Of a stretch of 64,000 nt of DNA, positions 53,641 to 62,573 are shown piece after piece. Source of the stretch: Prevotella sp. (GTDB lineage Bacteria > Bacteroidota > Bacteroidia > Bacteroidales > Bacteroidaceae); contig JAJPYN010000008.1 in the NCBI GenBank assembly GCA_021204905.1, positions 124,001-188,000 on the forward strand, read 5' to 3'. The notes under the pieces were generated by a model, which was not told the origin of the DNA, searched no databases, and saw only the letters and a program-made list of their open reading frames with translations. Position numbers and translations under genes: made by a program. Every line of letters starts with the position of its first letter. Positions within the stretch are counted from its first letter, which is position 1.

Positions 53641-54807
53641 ATGCGTGAAGAAATGAGAACAATAGTCATCACGGGCGGTGCGGGGTTCATCGGGAGCCAC
53701 GTCGTGAGGCTCTTTGTCAATAAGTATCCCGACTGCAAAATCATCAATCTCGACAAGCTGACCTACGCCGGCAACCTCGCCAACCTGCGCGACATAGAGG
53801 ACAAGCCAAACTACCGGTTTGTCAAGATGGATATTTGCGACTTCGAGGGCGTGATGTCTCTATTGAAGGAAGAGCACGTTACGGGCATCATCCACCTCGC
53901 TGCGGAGAGCCATGTCGACCGCTCCATCAAGGACCCCTTTACGTTCGTGCACACCAACGTGATAGGTACATTCACGCTGTTGCAAGCCGCACGCCTCTAT
54001 TGGGACAGCCTTCCGGAGCGCTTTGAGGGTAAGTTGTTCTATCATATTTCTACCGACGAGGTCTACGGCGCGTTACGTCCGGACTGCCCCGAGGGTATCC
54101 GCACGCCCTTTACAACGAAGGCATCGTCGGGCACGCACCACGTGGCTTACGGCTCGGAGTTCTTCACCGAGGCGACGAAATATAACCCCCACTCGCCCTA
54201 CTCCGCCTCAAAAGCCGCCAGCGACCATTTCGTCCGCGCCTTCCACGACACCTACGGGATGCCCACAATAGTAACCAACTGCTCGAACAACTACGGTCCG
54301 TACCAGTTCCCGGAGAAGCTCATACCGCTCTTTATCAATAATATACGGCACCGCAAGCCGCTCCCCGTCTACGGCAAAGGGGAGAACGTGCGCGACTGGC
54401 TCTACGTCGAGGACCACGCGCGGGCTATCGACCTGATTTTCCATAAGGGCACTGTGGCGGAGACATACAATATCGGCGGCTTCAACGAATGGAAGAACAT
54501 AGACATCATAAAGGTGCTGATAAAGACCGTCGACCGCATCTTGGGACGCAAGGAAGGCGAGGACCTGAACCTCATCACCTACGTTACCGACCGCCCCGGG
54601 CACGACGCACGCTACGCCATCGACTCCCGCAAGCTGCAACGCGAGTTGGGTTGGGAGCCGTCATTGCAGTTTGAGGAGGGCATAGAACGTACCGTCCGCT
54701 GGTATCTCGACAACGAGGAGTGGATGGATAACGTTACCTCCGGCGATTATCAGAAATATTACGAAACGATGTACGGCAACCGTTCGGCAAATGACAAGTT
54801 AACATAG
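53641..54807 (+). CDS. rfbB: dTDP-glucose 4,6-dehydratase
   Basis: Encodes 388 residues (or 384 from ATG 53653, which gives the more usual N-terminus MRTIVITGG). Converts dTDP-glucose to dTDP-4-keto-6-deoxyglucose. It is an extended SDR with NAD-binding TGGAGFIGSHV, active-site YSASKAASDHF, HISTDEVYG and the substrate block NCSNNYGPYQFPEKLIPL. It starts the deoxysugar genes in this transcript; the RfbA that makes its substrate is encoded at 9.5 kb. Confidence 0.96.
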   Translation: MREEMRTIVITGGAGFIGSHVVRLFVNKYPDCKIINLDKLTYAGNLANLRDIEDKPNYRFVKMDICDFEGVMSLLKEEHVTGIIHLAAESHVDRSIKDPFTFVHTNVIGTFTLLQAARLYWDSLPERFEGKLFYHISTDEVYGALRPDCPEGIRTPFTTKASSGTHHVAYGSEFFTEATKYNPHSPYSASKAASDHFVRAFHDTYGMPTIVTNCSNNYGPYQFPEKLIPLFINNIRHRKPLPVYGKGENVRDWLYVEDHARAIDLIFHKGTVAETYNIGGFNEWKNIDIIKVLIKTVDRILGRKEGEDLNLITYVTDRPGHDARYAIDSRKLQRELGWEPSLQFEEGIERTVRWYLDNEEWMDNVTSGDYQKYYETMYGNRSANDKLT

Positions 54808-54813
54808 TTATAT

Positions 54814-55998
54814 ATGAAGAAAATACTTCTTCTCGGCTCGGGAGAGCTCGGCAAAGAGTTCGTCATCGCAGCTAAGCGCAAGGGAATTTATGTCGTTGCC
54901 TGCGATAAATACGATAACGCGCCGGCTATGCAGGTGGCAGACGAGCGCGAGGTGTTCAGCATGCTCGACGGCGAAACGCTGAAACGAGTGGTGGAAAAGC
55001 ACCGTCCCGACATCATCGTGCCGGAGATTGAGGCAATCCGAACGGAGTGTCTGTTCGACTTCGAGGCACAAAGCATACAGGTTGTGCCCAGCGCACGCGC
55101 CGTCAATTATACGATGAACCGCAAGGCAATCCGCGATCTTGCCGCGCAGGAGCTGGGACTTCGCACGGCAAATTACCGGTACGCGAAGACCTATACCGAA
55201 CTGCTTGCTGCTGTGGAGGTTGTCGGGCTACCCTGCGTAATCAAGCCCTTGATGTCCTCATCGGGACACGGGCAGAGCACGGTGCGCGGCAATGACGAGC
55301 TGCGCACGGCATTTGAGGGTGCCATGAGCGGCGCTCGCGGAGACGTGAAAGAGGTGATTGTGGAGGAGTTTATCCCGTTTGAATCGGAGTTTACACTGCT
55401 TACCGTTACGCAGAAATGCGGCAAGACGCTCTTTTGTCCCCCTATCGGGCACGTGCAAAAAGGGGGCGATTACCGCGAGAGTTGGCAGCCCTACGCCATC
55501 TCCGACGAGGCTCTAAGGACGGCGCAGGATATGGCGGACAAGGTAACACGTGCGCTCACGGGCTACGGCATCTGGGGCGTGGAGTTCTTCCTGACCAAGT
55601 CGGGCGAAGTCATTTTTTCGGAGTTGAGCCCCCGCCCCCACGATACGGGGATGGTTACGCTCGGGCATACGACCAACTTATCCGAGTTCGAGCTTCATCT
55701 GCGTGCCGTTCTCGGTCTGCCGATACACGACATCCGCCTCGAGCATTCGGGTGCTTCCGCCGTCGTTTTGGCGGATAAAGACTATGCCGAAGCGCCGGAA
55801 TACAACCTCGCGGACGTGCTTAAAGAGGAGTGCGCGCGCGTTAGAATCTTCGGCAAACCCGACGCGCATCGGGGCAGGAGGATGGGTGTCGTGCTCTGCT
55901 ACGGCAACACCGGCGACGATACAACCGCGCTTAGGGACAAGGCGAAACGGCTGGCGGCAACGGTGTTGGGCACAGACCCGTATATGGAAAAGGATTAA
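54814..55998 (+). CDS. purT: Formate-dependent phosphoribosylglycinamide formyltransferase
   Basis: Encodes 394 residues. Uses formate and ATP to formylate GAR in purine synthesis. The ATP-grasp fold begins [12 protein letters not shown], with [15 protein letters not shown] and [25 protein letters not shown]. Length and motifs are typical. It sits 6 bases after rfbB and directly before the sugar isomerase gene, an unexpected place for a purine gene. Confidence 0.95.
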   Translation: MKKILLLGSGELGKEFVIAAKRKGIYVVACDKYDNAPAMQVADEREVFSMLDGETLKRVVEKHRPDIIVPEIEAIRTECLFDFEAQSIQVVPSARAVNYTMNRKAIRDLAAQELGLRTANYRYAKTYTELLAAVEVVGLPCVIKPLMSSSGHGQSTVRGNDELRTAFEGAMSGARGDVKEVIVEEFIPFESEFTLLTVTQKCGKTLFCPPIGHVQKGGDYRESWQPYAISDEALRTAQDMADKVTRALTGYGIWGVEFFLTKSGEVIFSELSPRPHDTGMVTLGHTTNLSEFELHLRAVLGLPIHDIRLEHSGASAVVLADKDYAEAPEYNLADVLKEECARVRIFGKPDAHRGRRMGVVLCYGNTGDDTTALRDKAKRLAATVLGTDPYMEKD

Positions 55999-56010
55999 CT
56001 TGTGATTAGC

Positions 56011-56409
56011 ATGAAGCTCGGGAAGATAATTGATTTGCCGAAGATGATTGATCCGCGCGGCAACCTCACCGCTGCGGAGGGCATGAAGAGCATTCCCTTC
56101 AATGTTAAAAGGGTGTATTGGGTTTACGACGTGCCGGGCGGCGAGTGCCGGGGCGGCCATGCGCACAAGGATTGCCTCGAATTTCTCGTTGCGGTGAGCG
56201 GCAGTTTCAACGTTACCCTCGACGACGGCACAAGCAAGAAAACTTACCTTTTGAACCACCCTTACCAAGGGTTGCTCATCGACAAAAACACGTGGCGAAC
56301 GCTCGAGGATTTCTCTTCCGGAGCCGTGTGCCTTGTGCTTGCTTCGGACTACTTCGACGAGGACGACTATATTAGAGACTACGAAGAGTTCCTCAGATGT
56401 GTGAGATAA
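56011..56409 (+). CDS. fdtA: dTDP-4-oxo-6-deoxyglucose 3,4-ketoisomerase-like (FdtA/WxcM family)
   Basis: Encodes 132 residues from ATG 56011; a GTG at 56002 with an AGGA upstream is an alternative. A single cupin domain with the family start LGKIIDLPKMIDPRGNL and the catalytic histidine pair in GGHAHKD. FdtA-type enzymes move the keto group of dTDP-4-keto-6-deoxyglucose from C4 to C3; whether the product is gluco- or galacto-configured (QdtA, FdtA) cannot be decided here. Its end overlaps the next gene by 13 bases, and fdtB follows, which supports the pathway call. Confidence 0.88.
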   Translation: MKLGKIIDLPKMIDPRGNLTAAEGMKSIPFNVKRVYWVYDVPGGECRGGHAHKDCLEFLVAVSGSFNVTLDDGTSKKTYLLNHPYQGLLIDKNTWRTLEDFSSGAVCLVLASDYFDEDDYIRDYEEFLRCVR

Positions 56410-57362
56410 GACGATACACGAGTTCGGATGCAGCCGCGTGGGACGCATTTGTCGACACGTCAAAGAACGGGACGTTCCTCTTCCGGCGCGCATATATGGA
56501 CTACCATAGCGACCGTTTCAAAGATCATTCCCTCCTCTTTTACAACGCCAAAGGCAATCTCCTTGCGCTCCTGCCGGCAAATCTCGCGACTGACAATGAT
56601 GGTTCGCTTGCCTTGCATTCCCATCAGGGGCTTACCTACGGCGGGTTTGTCTTGGGCGCGAAGGCTACGATGAATGACGTCTTAGACCTATTTCAAACCA
56701 CTATCAACTACCTGCGGCAGAACGACATACACCGATTTTACTACAAGCAAATGCCCGTCTGCTACCACCTCTGCCCCGCTCAGGAAGATGAATATGCCCT
56801 CTGGCGCGCCGGCGCAACGATTGACGTGTGCAACATTTCCTCGGCAGTGGAGCTGGACAATCCCCGTTACGACGCTCCGCAGACACGCTACAGCAAACGC
56901 TACGGGGCGGCACGCGCGGCGAAGAACTATACCGTCGAAGAAACAAAAGATATTGTACCGTTCTGGCGGATATTGGAGGCGAACCTGATGGAGCGTCACG
57001 GCGTGCGACCCGTTCATACCGTCGAAGAGATGAAGAAACTGATGGCGGCGTTCCCCGACGAGATAAAATGCTTCGTTGCGAACAAGGACGGACGGAGCGA
57101 GGCGGGCGCTGTGATGTACCTCACGCGGCAGACGGCGCACGTGCAATATATTTCCTCATCGCCCGCGGGCAAGGCTGACGGCGCGTTAGACCTGCTCTTC
57201 ACCGCGCTCATAGACAAATACAAGGCGCTGGGATACCGCTACTTTGACATCGGCACATCCAACGAAGACAGAGGGCGGAAACTTAACGCGGGACTCATCG
57301 CACAGAAGGAAGGGTTCGGCGCGAGAGGCATAGCATACAAGCAATGGATATTGAATATCTGA
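56397..57362 (+). CDS. GNAT/FemAB-like acyltransferase of the deoxysugar cluster
   Basis: Encodes 321 residues. The two-lobed GNAT fold resembles FemAB-type proteins (VDTSKNGTFLFRRAYMDYHS at the start, YFDIGTSNEDRGRKLNAGL near the end). It lies between isomerase and aminotransferase genes and overlaps both, so it may acylate the amino sugar, replacing the hexapeptide acetyltransferase FdtC, or modify a linked glycan. Acyl donor and acceptor are unknown. Confidence 0.82.
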   Translation: MCEIRRYTSSDAAAWDAFVDTSKNGTFLFRRAYMDYHSDRFKDHSLLFYNAKGNLLALLPANLATDNDGSLALHSHQGLTYGGFVLGAKATMNDVLDLFQTTINYLRQNDIHRFYYKQMPVCYHLCPAQEDEYALWRAGATIDVCNISSAVELDNPRYDAPQTRYSKRYGAARAAKNYTVEETKDIVPFWRILEANLMERHGVRPVHTVEEMKKLMAAFPDEIKCFVANKDGRSEAGAVMYLTRQTAHVQYISSSPAGKADGALDLLFTALIDKYKALGYRYFDIGTSNEDRGRKLNAGLIAQKEGFGARGIAYKQWILNI

Positions 57363-58438
57363 GTCTGAAACGCATTACCGCGATGCACGGCGAGGAGATT
57401 TGCCGGGCTGCGACGGAGGTAATTGGCGGCGGTCGGTATCTTCTTGGCGAGCACACGGCACGCTTTGAACGGGACTACGCGGCGTATACGGGGCGCAAAT
57501 ACTGCATCGGCACGGGCAACGGACTGGACGCGCTGACCATTATGATACGCGCTTGTAAAGAGTTGGGACTGCTTGCCGACGGCGACGAAGTTATTGTCCC
57601 GGCGAACACCTACATAGCTACAATCCTCTCAATCACGGAAAACCGCCTCACGCCCGTCCTCGTCGAGCCGCGCCTGACCGACTTTCAGATTGACGACAAC
57701 CTCATAGAGCAAGCCGTTACAGCGCGGACGAAAGCAATAATGATAGTACATCTCTACGGCTATAACGCGCTGACAGACAAGATTATATCTATCTGCAAGG
57801 AGCGCAACCTCCTGCTTTTCCAAGACTGCGCACAGGCTCAGGGTCTTTCCGTTCCCGCCTCGCAAGCCGCCGAAAACCTGCCCGGCGCACAGGCACACTC
57901 CTTCTATCCCGGCAAGAACATGGGGGCGCTGGCGGACGCGGGGGCAATAACGACCGACGACGAGCTATTGGCAAAAACGGCACGAGCTGTCTGCAACTAC
58001 GGCTCGAGCGAGAAATACGTGTTCCGATACCAAGGCAGAAACTCGCGTATGGACGAGCTGACGGCTGCCGTGCTATCGGTGAAACTGAAGTATCTCGACC
58101 AAGACAACCGCCGCAGACAGCAGATTGCGGACATTTATATAAAAGGTATAAGCAACCCGAACATCATCTTGCCGCCGCCGTCGGGGGTGCACCACATCTT
58201 CCCCGTCCTGTGTCCCGAGCGCGACAGGCTGCAGTCGTTCTTGCAGGAACACGGCATTCAGACGCTTATCCACTACCCTATCCCGCCGCACCGGCAGGAG
58301 TGTTACCCCGAACTACATCACCTCCGGCTGCCCGTAACCGAACGTATCCACCGCGAGGAGCTCAGTCTGCCGCTCAATCAGGCTATGACCGACGACGAGG
58401 CGGCTTACGTAGTAAATACCGTAAACGCCTTCCGATGA
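57344..58438 (+). CDS. fdtB: dTDP-3-amino-3,6-dideoxyhexose aminotransferase-like (DegT/FdtB family)
   Basis: Encodes 364 residues of a PLP sugar aminotransferase (DegT/DnrJ/EryC1/StrS). The PLP lysine is K191 in SFYPGKNMG, with D161 in FQDCAQA and the GTGNGLDAL phosphate-binding loop. It would transfer an amino group to C3 of the FdtA product. It overlaps the acyltransferase gene upstream by 19 bases and topB downstream by 4 bases (ATGA). Confidence 0.9.
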   Translation: MDIEYLSLKRITAMHGEEICRAATEVIGGGRYLLGEHTARFERDYAAYTGRKYCIGTGNGLDALTIMIRACKELGLLADGDEVIVPANTYIATILSITENRLTPVLVEPRLTDFQIDDNLIEQAVTARTKAIMIVHLYGYNALTDKIISICKERNLLLFQDCAQAQGLSVPASQAAENLPGAQAHSFYPGKNMGALADAGAITTDDELLAKTARAVCNYGSSEKYVFRYQGRNSRMDELTAAVLSVKLKYLDQDNRRRQQIADIYIKGISNPNIILPPPSGVHHIFPVLCPERDRLQSFLQEHGIQTLIHYPIPPHRQECYPELHHLRLPVTERIHREELSLPLNQAMTDDEAAYVVNTVNAFR

Positions 58439-60366
58439 TAGTCTGCATTGCCGAGAAGCCGAGTGTGGCGCGGGATATTGCGCACGTGATAGGGGCAAAT
58501 GCCGCGCACGACGGCTATATGGAGGGCAACGGCTACCAAGTTACGTGGACCTTCGGGCACCTCTGCACGCTCAAAGAACCTGACGATTACACTCCATCGT
58601 GGCACCGTTGGGCGCTGTCATTGCTGCCTATGCTGCCGCCGCGGTTCGGCATAAAGCTCATCAATGACAAGGGAATAGAGAAGCAGTTCGGTATAATCGA
58701 GCGGCTGATGCAGCAGGCGGAGGGCATCATCAACTGCGGCGATGCGGGGCAAGAGGGCGAGTTAATCCAGCGGTGGGTTATGCAGAAGGCGGGCGCGAAA
58801 TGCCCCGTGAAACGCTTGTGGATATCGTCGCTGACCGAAGAAGCTATCCGCGAGGGCTTCAAGAACCTGAAAGACCAGAGCGAATACCAATCGTTGTACA
58901 TGGCGGGACTGTCGCGCGCGGTGGGCGACTGGATACTCGGCATCAACGCCACACGCCTCTATACGCTCAAATACGGGCAGCGGCAGGTGCTGTCAATAGG
59001 GCGCGTGCAGACCCCGACACTTGCGCTCATAGTCAACCGCCAAAGGGAAATAGAGCGCTTCGAGCCGCGCCAATCGTGGGCATTAATCACTCTTTACCGC
59101 GACACAAAATTCACAGCGGTAACCTTAGACGAGGACGCCGACCCCGACGAAACGAAGAAATCAGCCTACAAACAGATGGAGTTCGCCGACGAGAACGAGG
59201 GGCGCAAGTTACTTGAACAAATCATAGGTAAACCGCTGATTATTAATAAGACAACCAAGAAAGCGGGAACGGAAGCGCCGCCGCGACTGTACGACCTGAC
59301 ATCACTGCAAGTGGACTGCAACAAGAAGTTCGCTTTCTCCGCCGACACTACCCTCCAACTCATCCAAAGCCTTTACGAGAAGAAGTTCACCACCTACCCG
59401 CGCGTCGACACCACATTCCTCTCCGACGACATCTACGCGAAGTGTCCTGCGACGATGAACGGGCTTTACAAGACGACATTTGCGGGCGTTGCGCCGTATG
59501 CAGCTCTCGTCAAGCCGCTCGGGGGCAAGCCGCTGAAGAAGAGCAAAAAGGTGTTCGACACGTCGAAAGTTACCGATCACCACGCCATAATCCCCACGGG
59601 CGTGCCGCCAAAGGGGTTGAGCGATATGGAGCAAAAGGTGTTCGACCTCGTCGCACGCGCATTCATCGCCGCGTTCTTTCCCGACTGCCGGTTCGAGACA
59701 ACCACAGTCTTGGGTGAAGTGCGCGCGGATGAAGCCGGGCCTGTCGTGTTCCGCACCACCGGCAAAACCATTATCGACGAGGGTTGGCGAACGGTTTTCA
59801 AGAAACAGGAAGACGACTTCGACGATGGCGCGACGAAGGAAGAAGAAACCTCCTTGCCCGTTTTCACGAAGGGCGAGAGCGGTCCGCACCTGCCCTCACT
59901 TGCGGAGAAATGGACGCAGCCGCCTAAGCCATACACCGAGGCAACGCTGCTCCGGGCGATGGAAACGGCGGGTAAGCTCGTTGAAAACGAGGAGTTGCGC
60001 GACGCAATGAAGGAGAACGGCATAGGGCGACCCTCAACCCGCGCCGCCATAATAGAGACGTTGTTCAAGCGCAATTATATCCGCAAGGAGCGCCGCAACC
60101 TCATCGCCACACCCACAGGCATAGCCCTCATCGACATCATTCACGAGGAACTGCTCAAGAGCCCGCGACTAACGGGTATCTGGGAGAAAAAGTTGCGCGA
60201 CATCGAACATAACGCCTACGATGCCAAGACCTTTATCGACGAACTCAAACAACAAATCACCGACATCGTCGCGCAGGTCCTCCAAGACAACTCCAACCGC
60301 CATATCGCCGCCGAAGAACCTAAGGAGAAGAAAGTGAAAACGGGGAAGAAGGCAACAAATAAATAA
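58435..60366 (+). CDS. topB: DNA topoisomerase III
   Basis: Encodes 643 residues of a type IA topoisomerase. The TOPRIM domain starts MIVCIAEKPSVARDIAHVIG and has NCGDAGQEGELIQR; the active-site tyrosine is in TTYPRVDTTFLS. The C-terminus is a lysine-rich tail (KEKKVKTGKKATNK) without zinc fingers. The start at 58435 overlaps the aminotransferase stop (ATGA); the frame further upstream is a shadow of that gene. Decatenates DNA with RecQ-type helicases. Confidence 0.95.
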   Translation: MIVCIAEKPSVARDIAHVIGANAAHDGYMEGNGYQVTWTFGHLCTLKEPDDYTPSWHRWALSLLPMLPPRFGIKLINDKGIEKQFGIIERLMQQAEGIINCGDAGQEGELIQRWVMQKAGAKCPVKRLWISSLTEEAIREGFKNLKDQSEYQSLYMAGLSRAVGDWILGINATRLYTLKYGQRQVLSIGRVQTPTLALIVNRQREIERFEPRQSWALITLYRDTKFTAVTLDEDADPDETKKSAYKQMEFADENEGRKLLEQIIGKPLIINKTTKKAGTEAPPRLYDLTSLQVDCNKKFAFSADTTLQLIQSLYEKKFTTYPRVDTTFLSDDIYAKCPATMNGLYKTTFAGVAPYAALVKPLGGKPLKKSKKVFDTSKVTDHHAIIPTGVPPKGLSDMEQKVFDLVARAFIAAFFPDCRFETTTVLGEVRADEAGPVVFRTTGKTIIDEGWRTVFKKQEDDFDDGATKEEETSLPVFTKGESGPHLPSLAEKWTQPPKPYTEATLLRAMETAGKLVENEELRDAMKENGIGRPSTRAAIIETLFKRNYIRKERRNLIATPTGIALIDIIHEELLKSPRLTGIWEKKLRDIEHNAYDAKTFIDELKQQITDIVAQVLQDNSNRHIAAEEPKEKKVKTGKKATNK

Positions 60367-60401
60367 GGTGCACCCGCGCTAGACAATTCATCTAAAGAAA
60401 C

Positions 60402-60440
60402 AAGCGAGGAGAAAAGATATTCCTCTCCCCTCGCTTATAA
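60402..60440. terminator. Bidirectional terminator
   Basis: AAGCGAGG (60402-60409) pairs with CCTCGCTT (60429-60436), between convergent topB and the hypothetical gene. Confidence 0.8.
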
Positions 60441-60453
60441 TTACTAATTTCTA

Positions 60454-61035
60454 TCAAAAGTCAGCGTCAAAACTCTTCGGAACGCTGATAGCTCCCCAAA
60501 GAACAGAATAAAGTTTGGTAACCGCAGCCCCTATTTTATCTTTGGGAAATTCCTTGTCATAATAATCAGGTGTCATTTCCAAACGCACTTTCTTAACACC
60601 ATAATTCATCATATCAAAAAGCTGTTCTTTCTCAATCGGATATGAAGGATGTACGTAATATTGCTTTATAATTGTGCCACCGGATGTTGACACCTGACCT
60701 ATATTATCCTTTTCTTCGGATGATGCCTCCAATTCAAGCACGCTGTCATCTCCCAATCTAATAAGTAATCTGCCGCCTTTCTCCACTCTCATCGGATTAC
60801 CACCATTTATCGACATACCAAGCAACAGCGTTGTGTCTCCTTCTTCGATAATTGATTCTAAGGATACTCTTAGTACGAGCCTGTCTGTAAAGCTCCTGCA
60901 GATTATCGCATCAGTTAACGTTGTTCTCATGTTAAGTTTACTATCCACCTCATCTAAAATAATCTTCTGTGCCATCACGGGCAATGCAAGGCACGAGATG
61001 AACGATAAAACAAAAGTTAGCAATATTTTCTTCAT
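60454..61035 (-). CDS. Hypothetical exported protein
   Basis: Encodes 193 residues with a signal peptide (MKKILLTFVLSFISCLALPVMAQ). The mature part is beta-rich with a DSVLELEASSEEKD segment and ends in an aromatic FDADF. No family is recognised. Base composition is clearly more AT-rich than topB next door. A single gene with its own promoter at 61104, it is probably periplasmic. Confidence 0.75.
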   Translation of the reverse strand: MKKILLTFVLSFISCLALPVMAQKIILDEVDSKLNMRTTLTDAIICRSFTDRLVLRVSLESIIEEGDTTLLLGMSINGGNPMRVEKGGRLLIRLGDDSVLELEASSEEKDNIGQVSTSGGTIIKQYYVHPSYPIEKEQLFDMMNYGVKKVRLEMTPDYYDKEFPKDKIGAAVTKLYSVLWGAISVPKSFDADF

Positions 61036-61371
61036 AATTTTAATTTGTTATGCACCCGTGGTTGTGACGGGCGCGGTTAAACGATTGATTGTTAGTATTG
61101 CAACAAAGTTAAGCAAAACGTTAGAAAGTGCGAAACAACCGTCTGATTTTCTTGTTGATAAATTGTCACGGCCGATTCTTTAAAGCATAGCGGAAAGGAG
61201 CTTATTAGGCTGTTTAAAACGCGCTTATTACTATGTTCTTGCGTGCTTAAAAGGCAGTACAAACGTAGCGGAAAAGGAAGAGGATGCAGTGTCTCGTACC
61301 GAAGAGTCAGAAATCGAATCAGTCATCGCATTGCTCAACGGCTTATGAATTTTCAAATTTTTGATAGTTTA
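61036..61371. other. Gene-free stretch between the hypothetical gene and SGNH module 2
   Basis: Contains the promoter at 61104-61111 and a hairpin CCCGT/ACGGG (61055-61071) in the leader of the hypothetical gene. From 61160 to 61371 I see nothing definite. The short open stretch around 61270-61350 has no good start and may be a gene remnant. Confidence 0.5.
61104..61111 (-). promoter_or_regulatory. Promoter -7 element of the hypothetical exported protein gene
   Basis: TAACTTTG on the minus strand, about 70 bases before the ATG at 61035. Confidence 0.5.
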
Positions 61372-62289
61372 TTATTGGGCTTCAGATAATTCATCATTTA
61401 TCACTTTCTTTATTTCGCCAGCAACAACCTTGCTATAAATTGTAGCTCCGCGGCGGTTGAGATGGTTCATATCAGAGAAATACTCTTTTTTATAGATAAA
61501 AGAAGAGTCATTGTAATGACTTATCAAAGGGATTTTATATTGTCTACAGAGTTTTTTAATTGGATCCAATACTTTGTCGTCAGAAATTCTATACCAGGGA
61601 GAGACGGTAAATATAAGAGTTGTGTTGTTCCGGCAGTCCTTAATCAGTCGTTCAAGATAATACAATTTCAAGCTGTCACATTCACCTTCTTCTTTAAAAG
61701 GTCCTGGTTCGAATAACATTTCCAGATCCTCTGGCGAATAACCATTAATATCATTTTTCAAAGGGTGGATATTATCCAAAAGCAAAGCCACAAAATGAGA
61801 ATTGAAACAGTACATTTTTGACAGCAACTTATAATTGGCCCTCTCATCTAAATTCATAAAAATCGAGTCGACGACAGGATTTCCATGGAAATAGAGCAGG
61901 TTATCCAAAGCATGCTTTATATCACTTTTGTTCAAATAATCAGTTTCCGGATTAAAATCAAGGACTACGACTTTTGGCCACGAATGTTGCGTTGTCAGTT
62001 TAAATAAGCCGTAAGAACAAATAATCCCAATGCCATCGAAGCCACAATTAAAGACAGACATTCCCAAAGAGTCCTCCAATATCTTTGTGTCATAATGATG
62101 TTCCATACGAGAAGAGCCAAATAACAAGACATCCTCTTTCGCCCCATTTCCTATATAAACCCTTCGTCCGGTCTCACCCCTTGCATTCAGCGATAAAAAG
62201 TCGCCAATAAAACCCACCGCCAAATCACAGGCCACTATAATCAAAGCGAATAATAAAATGCGAAATAAAAATCTTTTCATAGGAGTCAA
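61372..62289 (-). CDS. SGNH-type protein paired with MBOAT (module 2)
   Basis: Encodes 305 residues, homologous along its length to the module 1 protein at 19279-20202. It has an N-terminal membrane anchor, the nucleophile motif FGSSRMEHHYD and the Asp/His pair in SDMNHLNRRGA. It would accept or transfer acyl groups outside the inner membrane. The start overlaps, as ATGA, the stop of an MBOAT C-terminal fragment rather than of the main MBOAT frame. AT-rich. Confidence 0.8.
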   Translation of the reverse strand: MTPMKRFLFRILLFALIIVACDLAVGFIGDFLSLNARGETGRRVYIGNGAKEDVLLFGSSRMEHHYDTKILEDSLGMSVFNCGFDGIGIICSYGLFKLTTQHSWPKVVVLDFNPETDYLNKSDIKHALDNLLYFHGNPVVDSIFMNLDERANYKLLSKMYCFNSHFVALLLDNIHPLKNDINGYSPEDLEMLFEPGPFKEEGECDSLKLYYLERLIKDCRNNTTLIFTVSPWYRISDDKVLDPIKKLCRQYKIPLISHYNDSSFIYKKEYFSDMNHLNRRGATIYSKVVAGEIKKVINDELSEAQ

Positions 62290-62573
62290 AATCTCACATA
62301 AATAAATTGACTGCTGTCAAGAACACCAGTCAGCATAATAATCACCACAAGGGCAACATAAGTAAGCCACCTAATCACGACGAGCCTACTGTTGATTAAT
62401 GCGAAAGAAGGAACAAATTCCTGGCAAAATTCAGAGACAGACACGATGCCGATTGACATCAGCATATAAACCACGTTATCAACCCCTAACGGCACTAAAA
62501 CCCTCATTTTGGCAAATATCAAAGAAGAAACACCTTTGAAAAAAGATAAGGACAAGAAATACAGCCGCCGCAA
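62286..62573 (-). pseudogene. Extra MBOAT C-terminal segment, out of frame with the MBOAT gene
   Basis: This 95-codon frame ends with a typical MBOAT C-terminus (QFIYVRF; module 1 ends QFIYVSF) and contains EFCQEFVPSFALINSRLVVI, aligning with QEFAPSRFALLNNRHVAV of module 1. The adjoining MBOAT already contains its own version of this region, so the segment is a second, diverged copy. Removing one base in the A6 run at 62539-62544 would join both into one 550-residue protein. It looks like the scar of recombination between MBOAT alleles. Confidence 0.7.

Noticed and set aside
58210..58434. 75-codon N-terminal extension of topoisomerase III
   Set aside because: Lies inside the aminotransferase gene in another frame; the family N-terminus begins at 58435.
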